Position numbers and translations under genes: made by a program. The notes beneath the pieces are model-generated. The model saw only the letters and a program-made list of their open reading frames with translations. It did not search any database and was not told the DNA's origin. A stretch of DNA of 52,203 nt from a virus. Below are positions 1 through 9,956 of this stretch, piece by piece; within the stretch, counting starts at the first letter, position 1; each line of letters opens with the position of its first letter. Where the stretch lies: IMG/VR virus record IMGVR_UViG_3300038825_000220, positions 1-52,203 of that record; one strand, written 5' to 3'.

Positions 1-57
1 ACTTATGAAAATGTTAGACTTGGTTTTGAAATCACAATGTATTACAGCAATAGGTAA
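1..57 (+). CDS. pqqA: 3' part of the pqqA peptide gene, continued from the right end
   Basis: This is the redundant left-end copy of codons 6-23 and the stop of the PqqA gene that is complete at 52089-52160. It lacks its start only because the contig was opened here. It contains the family's crosslinked pair, Glu and Tyr separated by three residues (EITMY), and ends SNR-stop. It is not a second gene copy. Confidence 0.85.
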   Translation, partial: TYENVRLGFEITMYYSNR

Positions 58-100
58 GGAAATATAGTATGCCACAAATAGGAAGTGAAAAAAATCCAAT
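1..100. repeat. Terminal direct repeat, left copy
   Basis: Bases 1-100 match 52104-52203 at 99 of 100 positions. The only difference is an A at 99 against a G at 52202. An overlap of this kind is expected when a circular or terminally redundant genome is assembled as a linear contig, so the window is probably a complete unit of about 52,103 bp. The repeat cuts through the pqqA gene and the start of the next small gene. Whether virion DNA ends here cannot be told from the sequence. Confidence 0.95.
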
Positions 101-239
101 ACGGTTTAATGTTAATGGTAAAGTTAAAATTCGTGCTGCGTATATGAAAGCTGAAGATAAAAAGAAATATGATGATAATTATGATCGTGTTTTTAGAAAT
201 CCTAATAATCCCGTAAATCATAAAGAGCTTGAAAAATAA
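69..239 (+). CDS. Small protein of unknown function after pqqA
   Basis: A 56-residue open frame starts MPQIGSEKNP and ends HKELEK, with AAGGAAAT about 8 nt before the ATG as a Shine-Dalgarno site. It is rich in Lys, Asn and Asp, with no signal peptide or membrane segment. It lies 11 nt after pqqA and 2 nt before the tail adaptor gene, so it belongs to the late operon. I do not recognise a family. The right-end repeat carries its first bases with one substitution that would change Ile11 to Val. Confidence 0.65.
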   Translation: MPQIGSEKNPIRFNVNGKVKIRAAYMKAEDKKKYDDNYDRVFRNPNNPVNHKELEK

Positions 240-241
240 TT

Positions 242-1012
242 ATGGCTACTACATTTTTAGAATTAACAAATGAACTATTAAGGGAGTTAAATGAAGTAGT
301 ATTAACTTCCTCAACTTTTTCTAGTGCTGTAGGTATTCAAGCACACGCTAAAGATTGTATTAATAGATCATACTTAGATATAGTTAATGAAGAACCTCAG
401 TGGCCTTTTTTAGCTACAGGTGAAAGCGGTGCTACCGATCCTATGTATGGCAATGTATCAGTAGATACTGTAGCAGGTACAAGATGGTATGAATTAAAAG
501 CTGCTAGTTCATCTATAATTAATGACTATGGCTCTATAGATTGGGATAATTTTTATTTAACTACAGTGGGTGTAAGCGGTCAATCAGCTCCTTACGTTTC
601 TAAAAATTTAAGATTTGTAACTATAGAAAAATGGAAAGACTTTAGAAGGGCTAGAGAAAATGCTGATGATGCTGATCAAGCAGTAGGAGGAGAACCTAAT
701 CTTGTTATTAGAAGTCCAGATTCTAGAAAGTTTGGATTAAGTCCTATACCCGATAAAGTTTATAAGGTTTGGTTTTTTGCTTATGACCTTCCTACACAAC
801 TATCTGCACATAGCGATGCTATAGTTTTTCCTGATTTATATAAAACAGTAATATTATCTAAAGCTAGATATTATACACATCAATTTAAAGACAACCCTCA
901 AATGGCTGCTTTTGCCTTAGAAGATTATAGAAAGGGATTAAAAAGCATGAGGGAAAACTTAATAGGGACTGTTCCAACATTTATTTCTGATGACAGAGTT
1001 AGGTTTGATTAA
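242..1012 (+). CDS. Putative head-tail adaptor / tail tubular protein A analogue
   Basis: A 256-residue protein with no signal peptide or membrane helix. In podoviruses the gene between capsid and the large tail-tube protein usually encodes the adaptor (T7 gp11 or P22 gp4 type) that binds the portal ring and starts the tail. The N-terminus is helical and polar, followed by a Trp-rich segment (EEPQWPF near residue 50), as in adaptor proteins of marine podoviruses. It is followed after 2 nt by the tubular protein B-like gene. The assignment rests on position, size and general character, not on a diagnostic motif. Confidence 0.6.
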   Translation: MATTFLELTNELLRELNEVVLTSSTFSSAVGIQAHAKDCINRSYLDIVNEEPQWPFLATGESGATDPMYGNVSVDTVAGTRWYELKAASSSIINDYGSIDWDNFYLTTVGVSGQSAPYVSKNLRFVTIEKWKDFRRARENADDADQAVGGEPNLVIRSPDSRKFGLSPIPDKVYKVWFFAYDLPTQLSAHSDAIVFPDLYKTVILSKARYYTHQFKDNPQMAAFALEDYRKGLKSMRENLIGTVPTFISDDRVRFD

Positions 1013-1014
1013 CT

Positions 1015-2625
1015 ATGCAAGCATTTGGTTTATCATGTCAAGGCGGTCTAAACACTAATCTTAACCAGTTTCAAATGTTACAGCAACCGGGATTTGCTAC
1101 AGAGTTACAAAACTTTGAAGTTGACCCCGATGGTGGTTACAGAAGAATAAATGGTTATACACTTTATGGTGGCAGTAGTGCAGCAAGACCTAATGGTTCT
1201 AATCCAATATTAGGACTTTTTGTTTATGCCGATGGTGTTATTGCAGCATCAGGTACTAATCTTTATTTTTCTTTAGACGGTACAAGTTGGGTACAAATAA
1301 ATCGTTCTAGTGTAAGTGGATCAGGAGATAATTACTCTACATTTACAGGAAGAAGCACAGCAACTAGAACAAGTCAATCGTATGCAAACTTTGCATTATT
1401 TGAAGGAAATACTACTTATGGTGAAGTAGTAATAACTGATAAAGGCTCTGGCGTAAAACCTGCTTTATTTAAAATGACAGGTACAGGTGATAGCTTATCA
1501 GATAGAACTTATTTCTATGAAGAAATTACAGTAAGTGGCACACACTATCCAAAGTTTTGTACTATACATGACAAACACTTAGTAGTTGCAGGAGCAGCTA
1601 CAGCACCTAATACTATATTCTATAGTGGCACAAGTGATATAAATGATTTTACTTCAACGGGTTCTGGAAGTATTGTATTAGATGATCAAGTAGTAGGACT
1701 AAAAAGTTTCCGTGGCGATTTAATTATATTTTGTAAAAACAGTATTTATAAATTAGTAAATATAAATGATTCAAATTCTATAGCTATTACACCTATAACT
1801 AAAAACGTAGGTTGTTTAGATGGTAATAGTATTCAAGAAATTGGTGGTGATCTTATATTTTTAAGCCCTGATGGATTTCGTTTAGTTGCAGGTACGGCTC
1901 GTATTGGTGACGTAGAGTTAAGTTCAGTATCAAGACAAATACAATCTATTGTTGCTTCTTTAGCTTCTAACATAGATTCTTTAGTTATATCTAGTGCAGT
2001 ATTAAGAAGTAAGTCTCAATATAGATTATTTTATAGTTCAGGTGCAGCTTCTACTACTACTGCAAAAGGAATTATAGGAACAATAACACCACAAGGTTTT
2101 GAGTGGTCTGAAACAATAGGAATACAAGCTCATGGATTTACATCAGGTTTTGATAATAATAGTGTAGAACAAATATATCATGGTGATAAAGATGGCTATG
2201 TTTATAATCATAATACAGGAAATTCTTTTAATCCGGCAGGAACAGAAACAAATATAGATGCAAGATATAAAACACCTAATTTAGATTTTGGAGATGCAGG
2301 AACATTAAAAACATTACACTACACAAAAATATCTTTTACACCTGAAGGAACAGTACAGCCTACATTAAAGATAACATATGATTTTGATGATACTAATAGA
2401 CCACAGCCTCCAAACTATACACTAGATTCAATACCAACTCCGGCAGTATTTGGAGATTCAACTTTTAATACAGCAGTATTCGGAGCTTCTCAAGACCCTA
2501 TGGCAAGACAGGCAGTACAAGGAAGTGGACACAATATAGCCTTTAAAATATTTAGTCAGGATACTAATGCACCTTATTCAATAAATGGTTTCTATGTAGA
2601 CTATAGACCTTCCGGTAGGAGATAA
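1015..2625 (+). CDS. Tail tubular protein B / tail-stabilisation protein analogue
   Basis: A 536-residue, Gly/Ser/Thr-rich, beta-type protein. The N-terminus (GLNTNLNQF, then ENFEVDPDG-like GGYRRINGY near residues 37-48) is typical of the P22 gp10 / T7 gp12 class of tail nozzle proteins, which begin with a strand-rich 'gly-gly-x-R' segment and form a beta-propeller-like plug. It lies between the adaptor and the first fibre gene. It would form the lower tail tube through which DNA and internal proteins are ejected. The function is inferred from synteny and the N-terminal pattern. Confidence 0.7.
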   Translation: MQAFGLSCQGGLNTNLNQFQMLQQPGFATELQNFEVDPDGGYRRINGYTLYGGSSAARPNGSNPILGLFVYADGVIAASGTNLYFSLDGTSWVQINRSSVSGSGDNYSTFTGRSTATRTSQSYANFALFEGNTTYGEVVITDKGSGVKPALFKMTGTGDSLSDRTYFYEEITVSGTHYPKFCTIHDKHLVVAGAATAPNTIFYSGTSDINDFTSTGSGSIVLDDQVVGLKSFRGDLIIFCKNSIYKLVNINDSNSIAITPITKNVGCLDGNSIQEIGGDLIFLSPDGFRLVAGTARIGDVELSSVSRQIQSIVASLASNIDSLVISSAVLRSKSQYRLFYSSGAASTTTAKGIIGTITPQGFEWSETIGIQAHGFTSGFDNNSVEQIYHGDKDGYVYNHNTGNSFNPAGTETNIDARYKTPNLDFGDAGTLKTLHYTKISFTPEGTVQPTLKITYDFDDTNRPQPPNYTLDSIPTPAVFGDSTFNTAVFGASQDPMARQAVQGSGHNIAFKIFSQDTNAPYSINGFYVDYRPSGRR

Positions 2626-2627
2626 TA

Positions 2628-5600
2628 ATGGGTACAAGTTATGTAAGACAAAGCTCAATGGCAGATGGAGATACTATAACTGCCGCTTTATTTAATGATG
2701 AATTTAATAGACTACTAACAGCTTTTTCATATGCCTCTAGTAGTACTACAGGTCATCAACACGATGGTACTGCCGGGGAAGGCGGCAATATACCTACTAT
2801 TGGTGATCAAGATTTTTTAAATAAAATTGCAGTAGATAGTACAAATAATCGTTGGGGTTTTTATGTAGAGGTTTCAAGCGCAGCAGTAGAACAAATTCGT
2901 ATCCAAGATGGAGCTATTGTACCTGTTACAGATAATGATATTGATTTAGGAACAAGCTCATTAGAATTTAAAGATGCTTACTTTGATGGCACAGTTACTA
3001 CAGATGCTTTAGTTGCCGATACAGCCGACATTAACGGAGGAACCGTAGATGGTGCAACTATTGGTGCTAATTCAGCCACTACGATTGTAGGTACAACTAT
3101 TACAGCTAATACTGCTTTTGTACCTGATGCTTCTGATGGTGCTGCTTTAGGTACTAGTTCATTACAATTTAGTGATCTTTATGTAGCTGATGGTGCTGTT
3201 GTATATTTTGGAGATGATCAAGATGTATCCTTAACTCATGTAGCTGATACAGGACTTCTTCTTTCTAGCACTGATCAATTACAGTTTGGTGATTCTGGTA
3301 CTTATATACATCAATCAGCAGACGGAGTTTTAGATTTAGTTGCTGATACTGAAATAGAAATAAATGCTACTACTGTTGATATAAATGGTGCAGTAGATAT
3401 ATCAGGTAATTTAGAAGTAGGAGGAAATCTTACAGTTACAGGAACTACTACTTTAAATGGAGGTACATTAACTCTTGGTGATGCTGCAACTGATAATGTT
3501 GTTTTTGGAGCAGACGTAAATAGTAGTATTATTCCAAACACAGATAGTGCTTATGATTTAGGTTCTTCTAGTCAAGAATGGCGTGATTTATATATTGATG
3601 GTACAGCATATTTAGATGCTATAAATTTTAATGGCACAGCTATTAGTGCATCAGCAGCAGAAATAAATATATTAGATGGAGTAACTGCTTCAGCTTCAGA
3701 ACTTAACATAATGGATGGAGTTACTGCAACTACAGGAGAGCTTAACACTTTAGATGGTGTTACGGCAGTTGTAGGAGAGTTAAATTATTTAGACTTAGGT
3801 AGTACCGCAGTAGGAACAGCCATAGCTTCTAAAGCAGTTGTATTAGATTCTAATAAAGATTATACAGGTATACGAAATCTTACTCTTTCTGGTGATCTTA
3901 CTATTAGTGGTGATGATCTTACGATGGGTACTAATACATCTGGACATTTACTAATAGCAGACGGTACTAACTTTAATCCTACAGCAGTAGGAGATTTGTC
4001 AGAAATATCTACAGTAGCTAATGATGATGTATTACTTGCGGTAGATACTTCTGGTGGTGGGCTAAAGAAAATTTCAAGAAGCACATTGGTTTCAGGACTA
4101 GCTGCATCAGGAGCTATTTCAAATGTAGTTGAAGATACTACACCACAACTAGGTGGTGACTTAGATGTTGATGGAAATGCTTTAACTTCTACATCAAATG
4201 GTAATATTGCTTTATCACCAAATGGAAGTGGAGTAGTAAGAATAGATGGAAATGTAGATATTCAATCTGGAGAAATTGTATTAAAAAATGCAGGTTCAGT
4301 ATCTAATGTTAAGTTTTATTGTGAATCTTCTAATGCTCATTATACACAACTACAATCAGCAGCGCATAGTGATTATAGTGGTAATGTAACATTAACTTTA
4401 CCTGCATCTACAGATACTTTAGTAGGTAAAGCAACAACAGATACATTAACTAATAAAACATTAACATCTCCTAAAATTAATGAAGATGTTGCAGTTACAG
4501 CTACAGCTACAGAATTAAATTTAATAGATGGTTCTACAGCAGGAACAGTTGTAGCTAGTAAAGCTGTTGTAGTTGATTCTAATAAAGACATTGCAAGTTT
4601 TAGAAATGTAACTCTTACAGGAGAATTAGATGCTGCAACTCTAGACATTTCAGGTAATGCAGATATAGATGGTACACTAGAAACTGATGCTTTATCTCTT
4701 AATGGTACTGCCGTAACTTCTACAGCAGCAGAGCTTAATATACTTGATGCAGTTTCTAGAGGTTCTTTAATTTATGGAAATTCTAGTGGAGCAACAGCAC
4801 TTCTTACTAAAGGTAGTGCTAGTACAGTTTTAACTTCTGATGGCACTGATATTGCTTGGGCTGCACCCGCAGCAAGTGGAGTAACTTATGTTACTAAAAC
4901 TGCAAATTATACAACTCAAGATTTAGAAGGTGTTCTTGCTAATACTAGTGGTGGAGCATTTACAGTTACTTTACCTGCCTCACCATCAGCCGGAGCGCAA
5001 GTTATTGTTGCTGATTCCGGTGATGCTTTTGGTACTAATAATTTAACTGTTGCTCGTAATGGTGAAACTATTGATGGTACTGCTGCTAATCTTGTATTAG
5101 ATATAACTGGTGTTAGTGTTCAATTTGTTTATAATGGAAGCACTTGGAGAGTTTACGCACAGGTTGGTGGTAAGGGTGGTACTGCTGTAAATACAACAGC
5201 AACACAAACTCTTACAAATAAAACATTAACAAGTGCTGTTTTAAATACAGGTGTTAGTGGTACAGCAGTTCTTGATGAAGATAACATGGCTTCTAATTCA
5301 GCAACTAAATTAGCCACACAACAATCTATTAAAGCTTATGTAGACTCTCAGGTTGACAGTACAGAGTTTGTTCTTGAAGATGATGATGGTACAGAAGTTA
5401 CTGTTTCTAATGCTAAAGAAGTAAAATTTATTGGTTCAGGAATAACTACAAACTGGACAGATACGGATAATGGTACAGATGGTGATCCGTATGATTTAAC
5501 TTTTACAGTAGACGCAGCACAAACAGGAATCACTTCATTACTTGCAACTGACATAAAGATTGGTGAAGACGATGAAACTAAGATTGATTTTGAAACAGCA

Positions 5601-6434
5601 GATGAAATACACTTCTACGCTAACAATGTAGAACAAGTTTATCTTGGCGATAATATCTTTGGCCCACAATCAGATAGTGATGTTGATTTAGGTTCTTCAT
5701 CAGTTAGATGGAAAGATGCTTATGTAGATAGCATTACTGTAACTGGAGAAGTTGATGCTGCTTCATTAGATATATCTGGTAATGTAGATGTTGATGGAAC
5801 ACTAGAAACAGATAACCTTACAATCGGTGGAGCGCAAGGCAGCGATGGACAAGTACTAACCTCAACAGGAAGCGGAGTAGGTTGGGAAAATGCTGCGGCA
5901 GGTGGAACTAGCGGTATGCAAGTTTTATCTACAGTAACAGCATCTAATTCAGCAACAGTAGATTTAGAAACTACTTTTGACAGCACTTATGATGATTACA
6001 TTATTATGATTAGTGATTATGTTCCTGCTACTGATGGAACAGATTTATATATGCAATATAAAATTGGTGGATCATATCAATCGGCATCGTCAAGTTATAA
6101 TACAGTTTATGTATATAACTATCACAGCTCAAGTAGTATAAGTATTGAAAATACAGGTGGTACAACAAGTTATATAATGGTAGCGCGTAGTATAGGAAAT
6201 GCTTATAACGAAGTTGGTCAGTTTAAAGTAACTCTTTCTAATGTGCATGATACAGGCAGAGCTACACCTGCATACTGTTATGGTAGTTGCAAGAACTCAA
6301 GCGGTGAATCACAAGGTGGTTTTTCTCATGGAATAGATGCAAGTGGAGGCGCAGTAACAGGAGTAAGATTTAAAAGCAGTACAGGCAATATTACATCTGG
6401 TAACTTTAGATTATACGGAGTGGCAAAATCATGA
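2628..6434 (+). CDS. Large repeat-rich tail fibre protein
   Basis: A 1,268-residue structural protein with no charged core. It is built from degenerate repeats: AELNILDGVTA-like units (near residues 345-390 and again near 620 and 695), LDISGNADIDGT-like units (near 255, 670 and 1045) and DLGSSSxxWKDAYVD units (near 105, 305 and 1025). These are typical of beta-helical or coiled fibre shafts in marine phages. The last ~170 residues, from about GMQVLSTVTAS, are non-repetitive and end FRLYGVAKS, as in receptor-binding tips. The stop overlaps the start of the downstream chaperone-like gene (ATGA). Confidence 0.8.
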   Translation: MGTSYVRQSSMADGDTITAALFNDEFNRLLTAFSYASSSTTGHQHDGTAGEGGNIPTIGDQDFLNKIAVDSTNNRWGFYVEVSSAAVEQIRIQDGAIVPVTDNDIDLGTSSLEFKDAYFDGTVTTDALVADTADINGGTVDGATIGANSATTIVGTTITANTAFVPDASDGAALGTSSLQFSDLYVADGAVVYFGDDQDVSLTHVADTGLLLSSTDQLQFGDSGTYIHQSADGVLDLVADTEIEINATTVDINGAVDISGNLEVGGNLTVTGTTTLNGGTLTLGDAATDNVVFGADVNSSIIPNTDSAYDLGSSSQEWRDLYIDGTAYLDAINFNGTAISASAAEINILDGVTASASELNIMDGVTATTGELNTLDGVTAVVGELNYLDLGSTAVGTAIASKAVVLDSNKDYTGIRNLTLSGDLTISGDDLTMGTNTSGHLLIADGTNFNPTAVGDLSEISTVANDDVLLAVDTSGGGLKKISRSTLVSGLAASGAISNVVEDTTPQLGGDLDVDGNALTSTSNGNIALSPNGSGVVRIDGNVDIQSGEIVLKNAGSVSNVKFYCESSNAHYTQLQSAAHSDYSGNVTLTLPASTDTLVGKATTDTLTNKTLTSPKINEDVAVTATATELNLIDGSTAGTVVASKAVVVDSNKDIASFRNVTLTGELDAATLDISGNADIDGTLETDALSLNGTAVTSTAAELNILDAVSRGSLIYGNSSGATALLTKGSASTVLTSDGTDIAWAAPAASGVTYVTKTANYTTQDLEGVLANTSGGAFTVTLPASPSAGAQVIVADSGDAFGTNNLTVARNGETIDGTAANLVLDITGVSVQFVYNGSTWRVYAQVGGKGGTAVNTTATQTLTNKTLTSAVLNTGVSGTAVLDEDNMASNSATKLATQQSIKAYVDSQVDSTEFVLEDDDGTEVTVSNAKEVKFIGSGITTNWTDTDNGTDGDPYDLTFTVDAAQTGITSLLATDIKIGEDDETKIDFETADEIHFYANNVEQVYLGDNIFGPQSDSDVDLGSSSVRWKDAYVDSITVTGEVDAASLDISGNVDVDGTLETDNLTIGGAQGSDGQVLTSTGSGVGWENAAAGGTSGMQVLSTVTASNSATVDLETTFDSTYDDYIIMISDYVPATDGTDLYMQYKIGGSYQSASSSYNTVYVYNYHSSSSISIENTGGTTSYIMVARSIGNAYNEVGQFKVTLSNVHDTGRATPAYCYGSCKNSSGESQGGFSHGIDASGGAVTGVRFKSSTGNITSGNFRLYGVAKS

Positions 6435-6721
6435 GTAGACATCACGCAACAGCTAATGGAAATATTCCTTTTACTGCTGAAGAAGAAGCTGAATGGGATG
6501 CTGCTGAAGCTGAATGGCTTTCAAAAGCTGACGATAGGGCTGCTGTTGAACGAAGAAGAAAAAGAAATGAATTATTATCTGAAACAGATTGGATGGCTAA
6601 TTCAGATGTTACAATGCCTGATAATTGGAAAACATACAGACAAGCACTAAGAGATTTATCAACACATAGTAATTGGCCTAACTTAGAAGATAGCGATTGG
6701 CCTACAAAGCCGGAGGCATAA
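6431..6721 (+). CDS. Tail fibre assembly chaperone-like protein, copy 1
   Basis: A 96-residue acidic protein translationally coupled to the fibre gene by an ATGA overlap. The C-terminal half has the pattern RNELLSETDW ... NWKTYRQALRDL ... WPTKPEA, which matches the phage tail assembly chaperone family found next to fibre genes (Phage_tail_APC type). It has a paralogue at 9957-10457 sharing this C-terminal module. It is expected to help fold or trimerise the fibre encoded just upstream. A nested ORF in another frame here is a shadow. Confidence 0.7.
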   Translation: MSRHHATANGNIPFTAEEEAEWDAAEAEWLSKADDRAAVERRRKRNELLSETDWMANSDVTMPDNWKTYRQALRDLSTHSNWPNLEDSDWPTKPEA

Positions 6722-6724
6722 ACT

Positions 6725-7978
6725 ATGGCTAACTTATCAGATATTTTACCTCCTTCTAATCTTGTTACAGATTCGAGTACAGATACACTAACTAATAAAA
6801 CACTAACAGCTCCTAAATTTGCTGATGGTGGATTTATAGCAGATGCTAATGGAAATGAATTAATAAAACTTCAAACTACTTCTAGTGCAGTAAATGAACT
6901 TGAAGTAACTAATGCTGCTACTGGCGATGCAGTAATAATAGGTGCTTCTGGTGGAGATAGTAATATTGATATTACTTTAACTCCTAAAGGTACAGGTGAA
7001 GTTAATATAGCTGCTGATAATTTAAACTATGCAGGAACAGCAGTTACAGCTAGTGGAGCTGAACTTAACATTCTTGATGGCGTAACATCTACTGCTGCTG
7101 AACTTAATTACAATGATACTGGATCATCTGTAGGTACAGTAGTAGCAAGTAAAGTGGTAACAGTAGATGCTAATAAAGATGTAGCAAGTTTTAGAAATAT
7201 AACTTTAACAGGAGAACTAGATGCAGGATCATTAGATGTATCAGGTGATGCTGATATTGATGGCACAACAAATCTTGATGCCGTGGATATAGATGGTGCA
7301 GTACAAATAGATAATACTGTTACTGTAGGTGAAGATGATACAGGATATGATGTTAAGTTTTTTGGTGCTACTTCAGGAGCCTATTTACTTTGGGATGAAA
7401 GTGCAGATAAATTATTAACAGCAGGTGGTACTACAATAGATATTGTTAAAGATAAACTATTAATAGGTAGTACAGCAGTTACTACAACAGCAGCAGAACT
7501 TAATATTCTTGATGGGGTTACAGCAACTACAGCAGAGCTAAACTATTTAGACTTAGCAACACTAGGAAGCACAGCAGCTTCTAAAGTTGTATCAGCAGAT
7601 GCTAATGGCGTTGTTAGATTTACAAAAGGTATTGTTGAAGAAGTTGTAGATGTAACTAGCTCAATAAGTAGTAATGCAGTTGCACTTGACTTACAAGCCT
7701 CAACAAATTTTATTGTAGATTTAAATGGTGTTTCTAGTGCTTTAACATTAACTTTTAGTAATGATCCTCCAGACGCAGGTATTTTTACAGTAAAAGTAAT
7801 TCAAGGTTCTTCTGCTAAAACAATTACATGGCAAGGCGATGTAGATTGGCCCGGAGGAACTGCACCAACATTAAGTTCTAGTAACGATGCTGTAGATGTA
7901 TTTGTATTTTTAACGGTAGATGGCGGTTCAAACTTTTATGGCTTTACTGCCGGACTAGATGTAAAATCACCTTCATAA
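6725..7978 (+). CDS. Second repeat-rich fibre / structural protein
   Basis: A 417-residue protein made of the same repeat types as the large fibre gene: AELNILDGVT units at about residues 115, 260 and 275, a VGTVVASKVVTVDANKDV unit near 140-160 and a LDVSGDADIDGT unit near 175-187. The last ~100 residues form a different, beta-rich domain. It probably arose from the neighbouring 1,268-residue gene by partial duplication and may be a fibre subunit or a receptor-binding variant. Confidence 0.7.
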   Translation: MANLSDILPPSNLVTDSSTDTLTNKTLTAPKFADGGFIADANGNELIKLQTTSSAVNELEVTNAATGDAVIIGASGGDSNIDITLTPKGTGEVNIAADNLNYAGTAVTASGAELNILDGVTSTAAELNYNDTGSSVGTVVASKVVTVDANKDVASFRNITLTGELDAGSLDVSGDADIDGTTNLDAVDIDGAVQIDNTVTVGEDDTGYDVKFFGATSGAYLLWDESADKLLTAGGTTIDIVKDKLLIGSTAVTTTAAELNILDGVTATTAELNYLDLATLGSTAASKVVSADANGVVRFTKGIVEEVVDVTSSISSNAVALDLQASTNFIVDLNGVSSALTLTFSNDPPDAGIFTVKVIQGSSAKTITWQGDVDWPGGTAPTLSSSNDAVDVFVFLTVDGGSNFYGFTAGLDVKSPS

Positions 7979-7988
7979 AGGAATAATA

Positions 7989-9947
7989 ATGTCAGGATCA
8001 GCTAAAAAGTTATTACACGCTGCTGCCGGAACTGCTGCCAGTGGTGACCCAGTTTATGTAGAAGATGTTTTTAACGTACATCTCTATAAAGGTACTGGTT
8101 CTACTACACAATCTATAAATAATGGAATGGATTTGTCAGGTACAGGTGGGCTTGTTTGGGCAAAACCTAGAAGTTCAAGTGGAAGTAATAGTCTTTATGA
8201 TACTGAAAGAGGTGTTCAAAAAGCGTTAATTTCAAATGCGTCAGGAGGTAATCAAGACGATTCAGGCGGTGGTGGAACAGCAGGACTTTATCAATTTAAT
8301 TCAAATGGTTTTTCAGTTGGTGATAATTATGCTGCTGCTGCAAATAATAATAATGAAAATATGGTAGCTTGGACATTTCTTAAACAAGAAGGATTTTTTG
8401 ATTGTAAATCTGTAACTAAAAGTAGTGGCTCTGATCTTGTTGTTGATTTTTCAGATTTAGGTTCAATCGGTTTTGCTATTGCAAAAGAAACTGGAGGAAG
8501 TTCAAGTTGGTATGCTTGGTGTAAAGGAATGACAAGCACACATCATATAAAATTAAATGAAACAGGAGCCTCTTCTTCTGATAATTACATTACAGTAAGC
8601 GGAACGAATGTAACATTGAAAGATGGAGTTTATGGTTCAGGGACTTCAATGGTTTATGCTTGGGCTGATGGTGATGATTCTTCTGCACAAATCTTTGGTG
8701 ATGATGGTGATGAAGCAATTATAAAAACTGGTACTTATAATGGAAATGGCTCAACAGATGTAACGGTAGATGTTGGATTTGAACCACAATGGTTAATGAT
8801 AAAAAGAATTAGTGGTAATGATCCGGGAAATTCTCAGGCTAATTCTTGGAATATTTTTGATACTACAAGACAATGGACAGGAACAGGATATGACCAACAT
8901 ACATTGTTTTGGAACTCAAACGAAGATGAAGATAACAATTCATACAGAGGTAGATTAACAAGTACAGGCTTTGTTATGAATGAGTCAAATGTAAGTAATT
9001 CTGGCTCAACTTATATTTACATGGCAATTAGACGCAGAATGAAAACACCTGAAGCGGGTACTGAAGTATTTTCACGTTTAAAAAATACAAATTCTAGTAA
9101 TGATACCCATGATGCAGGTTTTAATGCTGATGTTGCTTGGATAGTTAGACAAACTCAAAATTCTGGCAACGAAAGATATATGTATTCTAGGCAAATTGGT
9201 TATAACAGAGGAGCATCTCTAAATAGTGATGGTACTTTTGGAGATACTCTTAACGCATTTGTTTTTAGTGATGAACAAAATAAATTTAGTAGTATATATA
9301 TTGATGACACTACTTCAATAAGTTACGCATTTAAGACAGCTCCAAAAGTTTTTGCTCATCATATAGTGTATGGAACTGGTTCAGGAGCAAAAACACATAA
9401 TCATGCTCTAGGCGTTACTCCTGAAATGATAATTATGAAATATATATCTTATAGTGGTAGTAGTTTTGGTAAAGATTGGTACGTTTACCATAAGTTACAA
9501 GGGTCTTCTGAAGGATATTTACGACTAAATGGTAATAGTGCTTTTGGTGATTATTCGGGGCATTTTGGATCAGTCTCTTCAACACAATTTACTTTAAATC
9601 AATATCTTAATAATGCTGCTACTGAACCTACGTCTGTACAATTATTTGCTACATTAGCCGGAGTATCAAAAGTCGGCTCAGTATCTCATTCTGGTTCAAC
9701 TGATGTGGATTGCGGATTTAGCAGCGGAGCTAGGTGGGTAATGGTGAAGCGTTATGATTCAACAGGTGATTGGTATGTCTGGGATACAGCAAGAGGCATT
9801 GTATCGGGTAATGATCCTTATTTTCTTGTAAATAATAAGGATAATGCAGAGACTACAAATACAGATTATATAGACCCGCTTTCGTCAGGATTTACCCTAA
9901 CATCCAGCTTCACCTCTGGCACATATATATTTTTAGCTTTTTCGTAG
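7989..9947 (+). CDS. Putative receptor-binding tail protein
   Basis: A 652-residue Gly/Ser/Asn/Trp-rich protein with a good ribosome site (AAGGAATAATAATG). It contains recurring modules with FNSNGFSVG / VAWTFLKQEGFFD, then VDVGFEPQWLMIKR, GVTPEMIIMKYIS and VDCGFSSGARWVMVKR, each a Trp-containing beta segment preceded by a TYNGNGST- or SHSGST-type turn. This layout is common in marine phage tail proteins annotated only by domain-of-unknown-function models. Its place between fibre genes and the second chaperone suggests a host-recognition role. That role is inference. Confidence 0.6.
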   Translation: MSGSAKKLLHAAAGTAASGDPVYVEDVFNVHLYKGTGSTTQSINNGMDLSGTGGLVWAKPRSSSGSNSLYDTERGVQKALISNASGGNQDDSGGGGTAGLYQFNSNGFSVGDNYAAAANNNNENMVAWTFLKQEGFFDCKSVTKSSGSDLVVDFSDLGSIGFAIAKETGGSSSWYAWCKGMTSTHHIKLNETGASSSDNYITVSGTNVTLKDGVYGSGTSMVYAWADGDDSSAQIFGDDGDEAIIKTGTYNGNGSTDVTVDVGFEPQWLMIKRISGNDPGNSQANSWNIFDTTRQWTGTGYDQHTLFWNSNEDEDNNSYRGRLTSTGFVMNESNVSNSGSTYIYMAIRRRMKTPEAGTEVFSRLKNTNSSNDTHDAGFNADVAWIVRQTQNSGNERYMYSRQIGYNRGASLNSDGTFGDTLNAFVFSDEQNKFSSIYIDDTTSISYAFKTAPKVFAHHIVYGTGSGAKTHNHALGVTPEMIIMKYISYSGSSFGKDWYVYHKLQGSSEGYLRLNGNSAFGDYSGHFGSVSSTQFTLNQYLNNAATEPTSVQLFATLAGVSKVGSVSHSGSTDVDCGFSSGARWVMVKRYDSTGDWYVWDTARGIVSGNDPYFLVNNKDNAETTNTDYIDPLSSGFTLTSSFTSGTYIFLAFS

Positions 9948-9956
9948 GAGACAACA

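Noticed and set aside
2700-7900. Regular repeats that might suggest a CRISPR array or DNA minisatellite
   Set aside because: The repeats are variable, in frame, and encode fibre protein units; no constant repeat with unique spacers.
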